Below are positions 1 through 9,171 of a stretch of DNA of 60,876 nt, one piece after another (within the stretch, counting starts at the first letter, position 1; each line of letters opens with the position of its first letter). The stretch lies in assembly GCA_964607765.1 (NCBI GenBank), contig CAZSNT010000041.1, forward strand, positions 1 to 60,876, written 5' to 3'. The position numbers and the translations under genes are program-made. The notes below the pieces were generated by a model. That model did no database searches. It was not told the origin of the DNA and saw only the letters and a program-made list of their open reading frames with translations. This stretch comes from CAZSNT01 sp964607765. Lineage in GTDB: Bacteria; Verrucomicrobiota; Lentisphaeria; Oligosphaerales; JABHEG01.

Positions 1-89
1 GTAGGCCCTTCCCGCAATCCGTAGGCCCTTCCCGCATCCGTAGGCCCTTCCCGCAATCCGTAGGCCCTTCCCGCATCCGTAGGCCCTCC
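1..89. repeat. Tandem repeat array at the left window edge (alternating 20- and 19-bp units)
   Basis: Four units, GTAGGCCCTTCCCGCAATCC and a version one base shorter, alternate 20/19/20/19 and are followed by a partial fifth unit. The true period is therefore 39 bp. The array begins at base 1 and may continue outside the window. It ends just before the stop codon of the minus-strand macroglobulin gene, so it lies immediately downstream of that gene. The CCTTCCCG core recurs in the 43-bp repeats near 17682. Confidence 0.9.
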
Positions 90-94
90 CCCCA

Positions 95-3000
95 TCACCG
101 CGCGACAGTCGCGCCGAGGGGCGTGTTCCACCACTTGTGCTGCGGGCTGTAGTACGGGTAGGCACATGACGCGATCCCCGTATACTTGCCGGGGATATCG
201 GCGCGCAGGTCCAGCCGCACCCGCTTCTTCGCATTCGGCGCCAGGGACCGGTAGTAGATGATGACTTCGCGCGGCGTGGTCTCGTAGAAGTCGAACACAC
301 CTTTCTCGCGCAGTTCCTTCAACTGCCACATCTGCGGCGTCAGCCCGGCGGGGATCCCGACCCGGACAAGCGTCATGGGCTGCCCCTCCGCAGCGGTGTT
401 CGCCAACTCGATGTCCAGCGCAACCGTCTCACCCATCGGCACGCTTCCTTTGCCCAGGCGCGTGGTCAACCGCACCGGACACGCACCGCTCGAGGCCGGC
501 GTGGTCGTCTTGTACGTAACGTCCAGACTGAACGGCAGTTCCTTCTCGCTCATCAGCTGCACGTCAATGTCGTTATCGCCTTCCTCGAGCAGTTCTGCGA
601 ACTCCGCAACTTCGATCACGCCCTGGTCGCCCTTGTTGAAGTGCCTGCGGGCAACCACGTTGCCGTTGACGCGGACCACGATGTCGCCGTCGGCTTGAGT
701 CACGCGCGACGCCCCGGCGTACTCCACGAGGGCCTTGAGCGCCATGATCGTCGACTGCGTGCAGCCGAACCCGCCGCCGGACCGTTGCGAGATCAGCCAC
801 TGCACACTGTCGTTCAGCGCAGCGGCCGGAGTCCCCGCACGAAGCAGCGCCGCGATGGCCAGCGACGTGGCCTCGATGTTCATCTGCCGGCCCGTCGAGC
901 CGGTAATCGACCGTCCCTCGCCGGCCCACGAGCCGTCCTTCTGCTTCGCCGTCGTCAACATGCCGGCAAGCTCTTTGGTGTCGCCGCCCGCTGGATCGTG
1001 GTTGCACAGCGCCAACAGCGCCAGCCCGATGAGGTACGGGTTCTTCGCCTGGTAGGCGTTCTTCACCACGGCGTCGACTTCCGTGCCGATCTCTCTGATA
1101 CCGGCTTCACTGAGCGCCCACACGACGTAGGCATCGGTCACGGCCGGCTCGGCGCGACCGAACGTATCGAGCGCCCGCGCGTTCCGCTCGAAGCCGCCCT
1201 TGCCGTCGCGACGCGCCAGTATCCAACGCACCGTACGCTGGATCATCTCCTGGTCCACACCATCGTAGACCTTGGCCATGTCGATAAACTCCATGATACC
1301 GTAGGCAGTCAGTGCCTCGTGCCCGGGATCGCCGCCGAACCACTCGTAGCCCTTCTTCTTGCACTCGTACCCCACCAGTCGCTGGTACCCCTTCTTGATG
1401 AGCGCCAGGGCGCGCTTCTCGACCGCCGGTTCGGCGTTGTCCGTCCCGCGCAGGTAGTTCAGCACCATCACGTTGGGATACGTGCTCGACGACGTCTGCT
1501 CAAAACAGCCGCACGGCTCGCGCAGGATCGATTCCAGCCCTTCCAGGATCGTGGCCATCGGCGACGGGTAGAACTTGATGCTCGCATCGAGCGAACCCTC
1601 GACAACACCCGCCGGCAGCTTGACCACTGCGGACCGCCGGTCGCTGACCGTATCACTCACCGACTGCTGCATGGGAAACCCGACCGGCTCGACCCGGACC
1701 GTGCGCGACACCTTGTCAGTCAGCCCCTCGGCTCCGGCCCAGAAGCTGAGCCCGCCGCTCGACCGCCCGGGCTGCGCCTGCATGGCCAGGTAGACTGTGG
1801 TCGCGTCCCCGGCGCCCACGGTCAGCGTGCCGAACGGATCCTCGCCGAACAGCGCCTTCAGACCGGCGGGCAGCGAGATTCCGCCCGCGACGCTCAGCGC
1901 ACTGTCCGTCTCGTTCGTGATGCGCAACGGCAGTTCAACGATGTCGCCCGCACTCAGCGCCACGGGCATCTTCGCTTCGATGTGCATCGGCGTGCGTGAG
2001 TCAATGACCAGTTCGCCGCGGCCTGGAACACCCGCCGTGCCGCTGCCTTCCGCCAGGACTTTGAACGACGTGACCGCATCACTCAGCCAGAACTCGACCG
2101 TGGCCCGCCCGTTCTCGTCCGTCGCCACACGCGGCTGCCAGTAGATCGTCTCCCGAAAATCCGACCGCACGTCCGTCTTGGTCGTCTCGTAACGCACGAC
2201 CGGGAACTGCCGCACCACGGCCCAGCCCCAAGCGCCGAACCCGGCACGCCTCTTGGCTTTGCCCCATCTCCCGGCCTCGCCCGCAGCCTCCTCCTTGAGC
2301 TCCAACCCAGGCACGATCACCAAGGCGTCGGCGTCAGCCAGCGCCAACTGCGGTTCCTTCGCAACCTGGATCTCTCGGACCGGGACAGGGGCATCTTCGG
2401 GCGCGTCAACCGGTACGGGCATGGCCATAACCGCATCGACCGCCATCTCCGCTTCCATCATGGCCCCACGCGGAGCTGCCGCAGCGGTCTTGGGCCGGGG
2501 TCGCCGGAACATGCCCGCGCCCAGCTTCTTCGCCCTCTCAGCCAGACGCCCCAAACGGTTGCGCGCGCCGTCCCGTCTCACTGCGCCTTCCGCCTCCCCA
2601 TCAAAGTCGTCGTCAACGTCCCCATAGTACTTCTCAATCGCCTGGGCAATGATCTGATCCGCCACACGCAGGTCACGATGCTTCTCGCTCTCCCTGACCC
2701 GTTGCCACTCGAACCGGCGCCAACCGCGGGTCCCCATCAGCAGCTCCAGCGCCAGCTCCGCCTTCTCCTCGTCCGGATCGAAGTAGCGGTTCGGCTCCTC
2801 GATCGTGCCGGGCAGGTCCTTCTCCAGGTACAGGTGTGTCAGGATGTGCGCCGTCTTGTCGTCGGCATACATCAGCACCCGATCATCCACAACGGACAGA
2901 CACAGATCGGCCGGGACCGGCTTGCCGTTCGGCAGCATGCTGCGGATGTTGAGCGTGACTTTTTCGCGCGGCATGTAGTGGTCCTTGTCCGCCTCGATCT

Positions 3001-4375
3001 CCACACGCAGGTCGTGCCCCTGATTCCGGTAAACAAGCCGCTCGCACAACGGTGCGAACTCCGCATCGAGCACCGTGATACGCATCACGCCCTGGCCGCT
3101 CTCGGGATACAGCGCGATCTCGTTCGCGCCCGGGACCAAATCCAGTGTCCGCACCGTGCGAATCGTCTCGCGCAGGGATGCGACCACGGTCACGTCCGGC
3201 ACGGCCTGTGTCGCGTGCAGCGTGACACGGCAGTCCGAACGCTGCCCCGTGAAATCGTCCGCCACGCGCATCACCACACCGTCCGGCCTCGCAGCCGGCA
3301 AACGGTAGGCACGGGTCACCCCCACGGGCCGCAGCACCTTGACCTCGTAACGCCTCCCCGCCTCGGGCGTGATTTCGAACCGGCCCATGCCGTGGTAGTA
3401 ACTCTCGACGCGTGCGATCTCCGCACCCGCCTCATCGATCACAACGCCCGTGACCTCCGCCGGCTTGCCGCTCGGCTTCAGCGCCTGGAAGTACACGCGG
3501 CTGGGAAGACCGACAACCAAATCGCCACCCTCGGGGAACAGGTCCAGATTCAATTTGGACAACAGAATCGGGATGCTGCGCGAGATCGACTCCGTGATGC
3601 CGCCTTCGCTGACCATCAACGTCAGCAGCGCGTTCTCGGTCTCGATCGCGTCCGGCAAGTCCACGCTGACCAGCAGCTTCCCGGCATCGTCCGTCATCAA
3701 CTCCAGCCGCTTGAACTCGCGTCCGTCAACCTGCACGATGCCCGTGACGGCCTTGCCGGCCAACGCTTCGCCCGTGCCGCGGTAGAACTCGGCCTTCGCC
3801 TCAACGCGGTCGCCCGGTCCGTACGCTTTGCCGAGGACCGTGAGCTTCTTCTTGATCATGGGCGGCTCGTACGCGTTCACCACGATCGGCCGCTCCTCAC
3901 TCGGGCCGCTGATGCACTCCACCTTCAGTTTGTACTCGCCACCCGCCACACCGTCAGGGATCTGTACCTGCCCCTCGCCCGCACCCTCGCGCAGCTGCAC
4001 ACGCTGCTCCACAACCGTCGCGCCGCGCGGGTCCACCAGCTTGCACGTGTAGCCCACCGCGCCTTTGAACGGCGCCAACGTTGCCGTGTCGAACAGTGTC
4101 GCGCGGAACCAGAGCGTCTCGCCCGGCTGCACCATGGGTTTGTTCAACTGGATGTAGATGCGCCCGGTCGGATGATCCTCGAACCAGGCCTGCAGCGACT
4201 CGTGGATCGCCGCGTCCGCCGCCTCACGCGCAGTTGCGGACTCCGCACGCTTCTCGGCTGCAATCAGCGACACGGCGATCACTGCGCCGGCCAGGAACAG
4301 GACAAACGAACTGATCCGTGAAAGACGCCGGCACCCCGGCATCCGAATGCGATGGGTCGTGGCTCTGTTTGACAT
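95..4375 (-). CDS. Bacterial alpha-2-macroglobulin family protein, thioester type
   Basis: Protein of 1426 residues. Bacterial alpha-2-macroglobulins are periplasmic or surface bait proteins that covalently trap proteases. The start was placed at 4375 because a GGAAGGA ribosome site precedes it and a hydrophobic signal or anchor segment follows (about residues 18-40, no lipobox cysteine). The open frame continues upstream to 4954, but that part lies over repeats. MG2-type beta domains begin near residue 70. A linker rich in Ala, Met and Pro lies near 620-670. The A2M domain (DFRETIYWQP) is near residue 736. The thioester motif GCFEQ is intact (Cys957 to Gln960), followed by the alpha/alpha thioester domain to about 1250. 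No PBP1C-type partner, common next to this family, is adjacent. The family call is firm; the anchoring mode is not. Confidence 0.93.
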   Translation of the reverse strand: MSNRATTHRIRMPGCRRLSRISSFVLFLAGAVIAVSLIAAEKRAESATAREAADAAIHESLQAWFEDHPTGRIYIQLNKPMVQPGETLWFRATLFDTATLAPFKGAVGYTCKLVDPRGATVVEQRVQLREGAGEGQVQIPDGVAGGEYKLKVECISGPSEERPIVVNAYEPPMIKKKLTVLGKAYGPGDRVEAKAEFYRGTGEALAGKAVTGIVQVDGREFKRLELMTDDAGKLLVSVDLPDAIETENALLTLMVSEGGITESISRSIPILLSKLNLDLFPEGGDLVVGLPSRVYFQALKPSGKPAEVTGVVIDEAGAEIARVESYYHGMGRFEITPEAGRRYEVKVLRPVGVTRAYRLPAARPDGVVMRVADDFTGQRSDCRVTLHATQAVPDVTVVASLRETIRTVRTLDLVPGANEIALYPESGQGVMRITVLDAEFAPLCERLVYRNQGHDLRVEIEADKDHYMPREKVTLNIRSMLPNGKPVPADLCLSVVDDRVLMYADDKTAHILTHLYLEKDLPGTIEEPNRYFDPDEEKAELALELLMGTRGWRRFEWQRVRESEKHRDLRVADQIIAQAIEKYYGDVDDDFDGEAEGAVRRDGARNRLGRLAERAKKLGAGMFRRPRPKTAAAAPRGAMMEAEMAVDAVMAMPVPVDAPEDAPVPVREIQVAKEPQLALADADALVIVPGLELKEEAAGEAGRWGKAKRRAGFGAWGWAVVRQFPVVRYETTKTDVRSDFRETIYWQPRVATDENGRATVEFWLSDAVTSFKVLAEGSGTAGVPGRGELVIDSRTPMHIEAKMPVALSAGDIVELPLRITNETDSALSVAGGISLPAGLKALFGEDPFGTLTVGAGDATTVYLAMQAQPGRSSGGLSFWAGAEGLTDKVSRTVRVEPVGFPMQQSVSDTVSDRRSAVVKLPAGVVEGSLDASIKFYPSPMATILEGLESILREPCGCFEQTSSSTYPNVMVLNYLRGTDNAEPAVEKRALALIKKGYQRLVGYECKKKGYEWFGGDPGHEALTAYGIMEFIDMAKVYDGVDQEMIQRTVRWILARRDGKGGFERNARALDTFGRAEPAVTDAYVVWALSEAGIREIGTEVDAVVKNAYQAKNPYLIGLALLALCNHDPAGGDTKELAGMLTTAKQKDGSWAGEGRSITGSTGRQMNIEATSLAIAALLRAGTPAAALNDSVQWLISQRSGGGFGCTQSTIMALKALVEYAGASRVTQADGDIVVRVNGNVVARRHFNKGDQGVIEVAEFAELLEEGDNDIDVQLMSEKELPFSLDVTYKTTTPASSGACPVRLTTRLGKGSVPMGETVALDIELANTAAEGQPMTLVRVGIPAGLTPQMWQLKELREKGVFDFYETTPREVIIYYRSLAPNAKKRVRLDLRADIPGKYTGIASCAYPYYSPQHKWWNTPLGATVAR

Positions 4376-4494
4376 CGTGACTGTTCCTTCCACACTCTGA
4401 GCTGCTCGCACTGTCTTCTGTCGGGGAACGCCTCCCGCCTGTTCGTACTGTAAGACGATAAGGATACGACCGTTTTCAAGACAGCACCAAAAGT

Positions 4495-4658
4495 ATGACC
4501 GAAAAACGCCTGTCGCCCATCCCCGTTTTCCGGACAACGCACCGCCTCCCGATGACCGGAAAACACCCGCTTGCCATCCCCGTTTTCCGGACAACGCGCC
4601 ACTCGCCGATGACCGAAAAAGACCCGTCAGCCACCCGTTTTCCGGACAGCTTGACAGG
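4495..4658. repeat. Three 57-bp direct repeats with an internal inverted repeat, in a divergent intergenic region
   Basis: Units start at 4495, 4552 and 4609, exactly 57 bp apart. Each begins ATGACCG(A/G)AAAA and contains CCCGTTTTCCGGACA. In the middle unit CCGGAAAAC (4557-4565) and GTTTTCCGG (4582-4590) are perfect 9-bp inverted arms. The third unit is shortened. The 464-bp spacer between the macroglobulin and sulfatase starts holds no gene that I trust. The period is a multiple of three, which creates misleading open frames on both strands. Confidence 0.88.
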
Positions 4659-4680
4659 ACGCTTGGGGCCTCGATTGTAC
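4651..4680 (+). promoter_or_regulatory. Possible promoter for the sulfatase gene
   Basis: TTGACA at 4651-4656 is followed after 18 bases by TTGTAC at 4675-4680. The -35 is perfect and the -10 is poor. It overlaps the end of the third 57-bp repeat and lies 160 bp upstream of the sulfatase start. Confidence 0.3.
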
Positions 4681-4839
4681 TGTACCAGAGACAAGCCGGC
4701 AACGGCCGTTTCGATATGAAAGCAGCGACTCGGCTGACGATGTCGGTGACGAGTGCGAGCGACGAGTGCGCCCCCCCCATCGTCCACCGCTGTCGTCGCC
4801 GCCATCGTTGACCGACCGAGACCAACAGGGAGAGTGAGC

Positions 4840-6366
4840 ATGCCCCGACGTCCGAATGTCCTGTGGCTGATGACCGACCAGCACAATGCCAACTGCCTGA
4901 GCTGCGCGGGGCACCCGAACGTGCGTACGCCGAGCATTGATCGCATCGCGGCACGTGGCGTGCGATTCACGCGCGCGTTTGCGAACAACCCGATCTGCAG
5001 CCCGTCGCGCATCAGTTTCATTACAGGGCAGTATTTGCACACGCACGGCATGTTCGGCAATGATCACGCGGAGTGGCCCGAGCCGAACCCGGACACGCTG
5101 GCGTGCCTGTTCCGCCGCTATGGCTATCAGACGGGACTGTTCGGCAAGTCGCACATGGTCCGGCGCTGGGATGAGGATGGCTTTGAAGTGATCCGCTACA
5201 CTGACCTGGCCGATGCGCTGCGCGACGATCCCCTGACCAGTCACTACTTCAGGTACCTGGATGACCGGGGCCTGTCCGAACTGTACGAAGAAGGCAGCAT
5301 CAAGCGCGGGCAGGAATACACAATGGACGGCAGCGCACCCGCGTGCCTGCCCTACGAGCACTCGATCGAGGCATTCACGGGCGACGAGACCATGCGGTTC
5401 CTGGAGTCGCGGGACGAGTCGCGCCCCTTTTTCGTGCACATGACGTTTCAGCGTCCGCACGCCCCGATCGCGCCTGCCGAGGAGCACTTCGAGCTCTACG
5501 ACCCCGAGGAGATGGTGCTGCCTGACAACGCCTTCGACTACTTCGAGAACGGTTTTGCGGGCAAGCCGGAATGGATGCGCAAGCGCCTGGCGAACGGCTG
5601 CGGCTATCCCCTGGCCGACCCGAGCCCCGACCGGCTGAAGCGATGCCTGGCCAGCTACTACGCGCTGATCACGGCCATCGATGGCGAAATCGGGCGCGTG
5701 CTGCAGAAGCTCGAGGAGTGCGGTGAGCTTGAGAATACCGTCATCCTGTTCACAGCCGACCATGGCGACTTTGCCGGGGAGCACGGCCTGTTCCACAAGA
5801 ACTTCGGCATCTATGATTCGATCCAGAGGGTCCCGTTCATCTTGAGCTGGCCGGGGGGACCGCGCGGAACCGAGTGCGACGCGATCGTGGAGTCGGTCGA
5901 CTGGTACCCGACCCTGTGCGGTCTGTGCGATGTGCCCATGCCCGACGGCCGGGAAGGCACGGATCTGCTGCCTGTCGTCGCGGGCGACGCGCCCGGCAGG
6001 AATGCCGCCTTCTGCGAGTGGTATTGGGGCGCGAACAACGGCAAAGTCATGGCCATTCGCACCGACGACTATCGCCTTGTGTTCTACCCGGACGGCGACG
6101 GCGAGCTGTACTGCCACCGGAGCGATCCGGGCGAAACCAACAACCTCTGGGGGCAGCCGGACCACGCCGCCGCACAGATGACGCTGTTGAAGCAGCTGTT
6201 CTGCTTCAGCCTGCGTTACCGCACGGCGACAGATGGCGCCCGTGACCGGGAACTGGCACGGCAGCAGCGCTTCTCCGCCACCAAGCTCTTGCACAAGCAC
6301 AAGCGGTACTGGGGCGACCTGGTCGACGCCTACACGCGCGAGACCACGTGGCCGCCGGAAGTGTAA
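4840..6366 (+). CDS. Sulfatase (formylglycine type, arylsulfatase/choline-sulfatase-like)
   Basis: Protein of 508 residues of the alkaline phosphatase/sulfatase superfamily, hydrolysing sulfate esters. The N-terminal strand PNVLWLMTDQHNANCLS carries the first metal-binding Asp. The activation motif C-S-P-S-R has Cys53 as the residue to be converted to formylglycine and Arg57 completing it. A later motif, FTADHGDFAGEHGLF, carries the second metal-binding Asp-His pair. The start at 4840 is preceded by CAGGGAGAG; the open frame runs upstream to 4753 but without a good ribosome site. No signal peptide is visible, so the enzyme is probably cytoplasmic, unlike the second sulfatase at 17907. It is transcribed away from the macroglobulin gene. 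The exact substrate cannot be told from sequence. Confidence 0.93.
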   Translation: MPRRPNVLWLMTDQHNANCLSCAGHPNVRTPSIDRIAARGVRFTRAFANNPICSPSRISFITGQYLHTHGMFGNDHAEWPEPNPDTLACLFRRYGYQTGLFGKSHMVRRWDEDGFEVIRYTDLADALRDDPLTSHYFRYLDDRGLSELYEEGSIKRGQEYTMDGSAPACLPYEHSIEAFTGDETMRFLESRDESRPFFVHMTFQRPHAPIAPAEEHFELYDPEEMVLPDNAFDYFENGFAGKPEWMRKRLANGCGYPLADPSPDRLKRCLASYYALITAIDGEIGRVLQKLEECGELENTVILFTADHGDFAGEHGLFHKNFGIYDSIQRVPFILSWPGGPRGTECDAIVESVDWYPTLCGLCDVPMPDGREGTDLLPVVAGDAPGRNAAFCEWYWGANNGKVMAIRTDDYRLVFYPDGDGELYCHRSDPGETNNLWGQPDHAAAQMTLLKQLFCFSLRYRTATDGARDRELARQQRFSATKLLHKHKRYWGDLVDAYTRETTWPPEV

Positions 6367-6448
6367 TCCCCGGGCCGCACGTCACGCCGGGCCTGGAGCT
6401 GTCCGGGAAACGCTCTGCCGCGCGTGCCCATGCCTCCCGGGATGGATT

Positions 6449-6531
6449 CACCGTAGCCCGGGTCTCCCGACCCGGGTGTCCTGTTGTGCGCTGGATAGTA
6501 CGCGTCCCCCAAGGAGCCCCGGGCTACGGTG
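6449..6531. repeat. REPIN-like paired palindrome with GTAG heads
   Basis: CACCGTAGCCCGGG (6449-6462) and its exact reverse complement (6518-6531) flank 55 bp. Inside, CCCGGGTC (6457-6464), loop TCCC and GACCCGGG (6469-6476) form a perfect 8-bp hairpin directly after a GTAG tetranucleotide, as in classical REP sequences. The second half is the same head in inverted orientation, the layout known as a REPIN. It lies between the convergent stops of the sulfatase and the ThiF-like gene, so it could also act as a bidirectional terminator. Confidence 0.75.
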
Positions 6532-6551
6532 CGGTACCGGCCCCAATCGCA

Positions 6552-7292
6552 CTACCGCCCGATCCGCCCACACACCGGGCAATCGAGTCGCTTTGCGACG
6601 GGCGCTTCCAGGAACGTCGCTCCGAGCCCGTCATAGACCAGCAGTCTGCCGGCCAGAAGCTCGCCGAGACCGGTGAAGTACTTGATCACGTCGCAGGCCT
6701 GCACGGCGCCGATCAACGCTGGTGTAACGCCCGCGACAGGCGGCGGCGCCGCCGGCGCCGGCAGTTCCGGGTAGATGCAGCGCAGGCAGGGGGTCTGTCC
6801 CGGCACGATCGTTGTGGCCCGGCCCTCGAGCCCCCAGACCGCGCCGTGGAAGAACGGGATTCCTCGGGCCACCGCGAACGCATTCGCCGCGTAACGGGCG
6901 GGGAAGCAGTCCAGTGCATCCACCAGCGCATCCACAGCGCCGAACGTCTCCTCGATCGTGTCCTGATCGACGGCAACCCGAACGGGCTCCACCTCCACGC
7001 CGGGATTGAGGCATCCGAGCTTGTCGGCCGCCGACTCCGCCTTGTTCCGCCCGATGTCAGCGTGCCAGTGCAGGACCTGTCGATTCAGATTGCTGAGCTC
7101 CACCTCATCCGGGTCTGCCACGATGATCCTCCCGACACCGGCGACAGCCAGTTGCATCAGGATCGTCGATCCCAGGCCGCCCGCGCCAATGATGCCGACA
7201 GTTGCGGCGCGCAGCCGCACCTGGCCTTCTTCACCCCAGCCCGAGATGCTGATCTGGCGCGCCGCACGTTCCTGTTCTCGTCGGTCCAGCAT
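6552..7292 (-). CDS. ThiF/MoeB family adenylyltransferase
   Basis: Protein of 246 residues. Members of this E1-like family adenylate the C-terminal Gly-Gly of MoaD or ThiS so that it can receive sulfur, using ATP and Mg2+. The nucleotide-binding loop GIIGAGGLGS is near residues 33-42, followed by the acidic DPDEVELSNLNRQ segment and a conserved Lys (NKAES). Two CxxC pairs, CLRC and CPVC, should bind structural zinc as in MoeB. There is no rhodanese domain. It diverges from the aldehyde oxidoreductase operon with only 127 bp between start codons. That operon encodes a MoaD-like protein ending in GG, the obvious partner. Exact role (MoeB or a dedicated cofactor-maturation enzyme) is inferred from context. 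Confidence 0.88.
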   Translation of the reverse strand: MLDRREQERAARQISISGWGEEGQVRLRAATVGIIGAGGLGSTILMQLAVAGVGRIIVADPDEVELSNLNRQVLHWHADIGRNKAESAADKLGCLNPGVEVEPVRVAVDQDTIEETFGAVDALVDALDCFPARYAANAFAVARGIPFFHGAVWGLEGRATTIVPGQTPCLRCIYPELPAPAAPPPVAGVTPALIGAVQACDVIKYFTGLGELLAGRLLVYDGLGATFLEAPVAKRLDCPVCGRIGR

Positions 7293-7305
7293 GCGAGTCT
7301 CTCAT

Positions 7306-7333
7306 TTGACATCGTGTGCACGTTCAGTATACT
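7306..7333 (+). promoter_or_regulatory. Sigma-70-type promoter of the aldehyde oxidoreductase operon
   Basis: TTGACA (7306-7311), a 16-bp spacer and TATACT (7328-7333) closely match the consensus and point towards the oxidoreductase gene. The -10 lies in AGTATACT, which is palindromic, so it might also serve the divergent ThiF-like gene, although no matching -35 is evident on that side. Confidence 0.7.
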
Positions 7334-7419
7334 CCTTCTGGGCCGAAAGGCAGTATTCCCTGCTGTCTTCCCGACCGCCACCTGCCGCAACAGCAACCAA
7401 CGCATGGAGGAGACGGGCG

Positions 7420-9171
7420 ATGTGGATTATTCGCGTTGACATGGCCAACCAGGCCTACACCCTTGAAGATGTCCCCGAGCAATACACGCTTCTGGGAGGG
7501 CGCGGGTTGACCTCCACGATTGTCTGCGACGAAGTGCCGCCCACCTGCCACGCGTTGGGACCGCGCAACAAGCTTGTTTTCGCCCCCGGCATCCTCACGG
7601 GCACGCGGGCCCCGACATCGGGTCGCCTGTCCGTCGGCGCCAAGTCCCCGCTCACGGGCACAATCAAGGAGTCGAACGCAGGCACGCAATGGGGCCAGTC
7701 TCTGGCGCGCCTCGGCATCAGAGCGCTGATTGTGGAGAATCAACCCGCCGGGGAAGGCATGTGGCTCATTCACCTTGGCTGGGATGGGGACGCGCCGTCA
7801 GTCACATTCAGTCCTGCCGACGAATACACCGGGGAATCCCTGTACGAGACATTCCCGAAGCTCTTCGAGCGGTTCGGCGCCGTGAACGTGGCGGCAGTGG
7901 GTGTTTCCGGTGAGCACAGATACGCGAATGCAGGGATCGCCTTCGATGACTTGAAGAAGCGGCCCAGCCGTTACGCGGGCCGCGGCGGCCTGGGCGCGGT
8001 GATGGCTAGCAAGGGCGTGAAGTCGATCGTCGTTGACACCAAAGGCGGCCCGGGCGTCGCCGTGAAGGACACCGAGCTCTTCGACCAGGGCCGCCGCAAG
8101 ATGGCCGACGCGCTGCGGTCCCACGACATCACCAAACCGAAAGGCGGTCTCAACACGTATGGCACCGCCGTGTTGATCAACGTGCTGAACGAAGCCGGCG
8201 GCCTGCCGACCAGGAACTTCTCGAGCGGCCGCTTCGAGGGTGCAGCGAAAACTGCCGGGGAAGCCATCTTCGAAGGCAACAAGCAACGCTTGGGCAAGGA
8301 GCTCTACAACCACGCCTGCAGCCCGGGGTGCATCATCCAGTGCTCCAACACCTGGCACGGCGAGGACGGTGCGGAACTGGCTTCGTGTGTGGAGTACGAG
8401 TCCGACTGGTCGCTGGGCGCCAACTGCGGCATCGACAGCCTGGACGACATTGCGAAGATGGTCCGGCTCTGCAACGACTACGGCCTGGACACGATCGAGA
8501 CCGGCACCACGCTGGCCGTGGCCATGGAAGCCGGACTCGCGGAGTTCGGGGACGGCGCACGTGCCATCGAGTTGGTCAGAGAGATCGGCAAAGGTACGCC
8601 GTTGGGGCGGATCCTCGGCAACGGCACGGACATGGCCGCCAAAGTGCTGGGCGTCGTCCGCAACCCCACGGTGAAGGGCCAGAGCATGCCGGCCTACGAG
8701 CCGCGCGCCGTCAAGGGCATTGGGATCACCTACGCCACCACCACGATGGGCGCTGATCACACCGCCGGCTACACGATCGCACCTGAGATTCTCAGTGTCG
8801 GCGGTTCGGCCGATCCGATGAGTCCGGAAGGCAAAGCTGAGTTGAGCCGCGCCTTCCAGGCGACCACGGCGTTCATCGACTCCACGGGCCACTGCCTGTT
8901 CATAGCCTTTGCCATCCTGGACATCGCGAGCGGCTTCGAAGGCATGCTCGAGGAAGTCAACGCGGTGCTGGGTACGAACTACTCGGCCGACGACGCCGTG
9001 GCCGCGGGCATGGCGGTCCTGCGCAAAGAGCGTGCGTTCAACGAAGAAGCGGGGTTCACCAAAGCCCACGACCGCCTGCCCGAATTCATGCTGATCGAGC
9101 CGCTGCCACCACACAACACCGTGTTCGACGTGCCGGACGCGGCGCTGGACTCGGTGTACGCGGCAGAATGA
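7420..9171 (+). CDS. Aldehyde:ferredoxin oxidoreductase (tungsten/molybdopterin)
   Basis: Protein of 583 residues, close to the usual 600. This family oxidises aldehydes to acids with ferredoxin, using a tungsten or molybdenum bis-pterin and one [4Fe4S] cluster. The N-terminal segment has LGGRGL and FAPGILTGTRAPTSGRLSVG, typical pterin-binding regions. Cluster ligands are Cys300, Cys304, Cys308 (CSPGCIIQC) and Cys492 (GHCLF). The first spacing is CX3C where Pyrococcus AOR has CX2C. The start at 7420 has GGAGGAG just upstream; the frame runs open to 7006 but that part is antisense to the ThiF-like gene. It overlaps the MoaD-like gene by ATGA. No electron-transfer subunit is adjacent, so a separate ferredoxin is likely. 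Substrate unknown. Confidence 0.93.
   Translation: MWIIRVDMANQAYTLEDVPEQYTLLGGRGLTSTIVCDEVPPTCHALGPRNKLVFAPGILTGTRAPTSGRLSVGAKSPLTGTIKESNAGTQWGQSLARLGIRALIVENQPAGEGMWLIHLGWDGDAPSVTFSPADEYTGESLYETFPKLFERFGAVNVAAVGVSGEHRYANAGIAFDDLKKRPSRYAGRGGLGAVMASKGVKSIVVDTKGGPGVAVKDTELFDQGRRKMADALRSHDITKPKGGLNTYGTAVLINVLNEAGGLPTRNFSSGRFEGAAKTAGEAIFEGNKQRLGKELYNHACSPGCIIQCSNTWHGEDGAELASCVEYESDWSLGANCGIDSLDDIAKMVRLCNDYGLDTIETGTTLAVAMEAGLAEFGDGARAIELVREIGKGTPLGRILGNGTDMAAKVLGVVRNPTVKGQSMPAYEPRAVKGIGITYATTTMGADHTAGYTIAPEILSVGGSADPMSPEGKAELSRAFQATTAFIDSTGHCLFIAFAILDIASGFEGMLEEVNAVLGTNYSADDAVAAGMAVLRKERAFNEEAGFTKAHDRLPEFMLIEPLPPHNTVFDVPDAALDSVYAAE

Noticed and set aside
2678..4321. 547-codon open frame antisense to the macroglobulin gene
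   Set aside because: Composition rich in Arg, His and Leu with no recognisable domain; a typical antisense shadow in GC-rich DNA.
4376..4954. Upstream extension of the macroglobulin frame (193 extra residues)
   Set aside because: It runs through the 57-bp repeats and across the sulfatase start, lacks a ribosome site, and a good start with signal segment lies at 4375.
4627..6300. 557-codon minus-strand frame over the sulfatase
   Set aside because: Antisense shadow of a gene with intact catalytic motifs; no domain seen.
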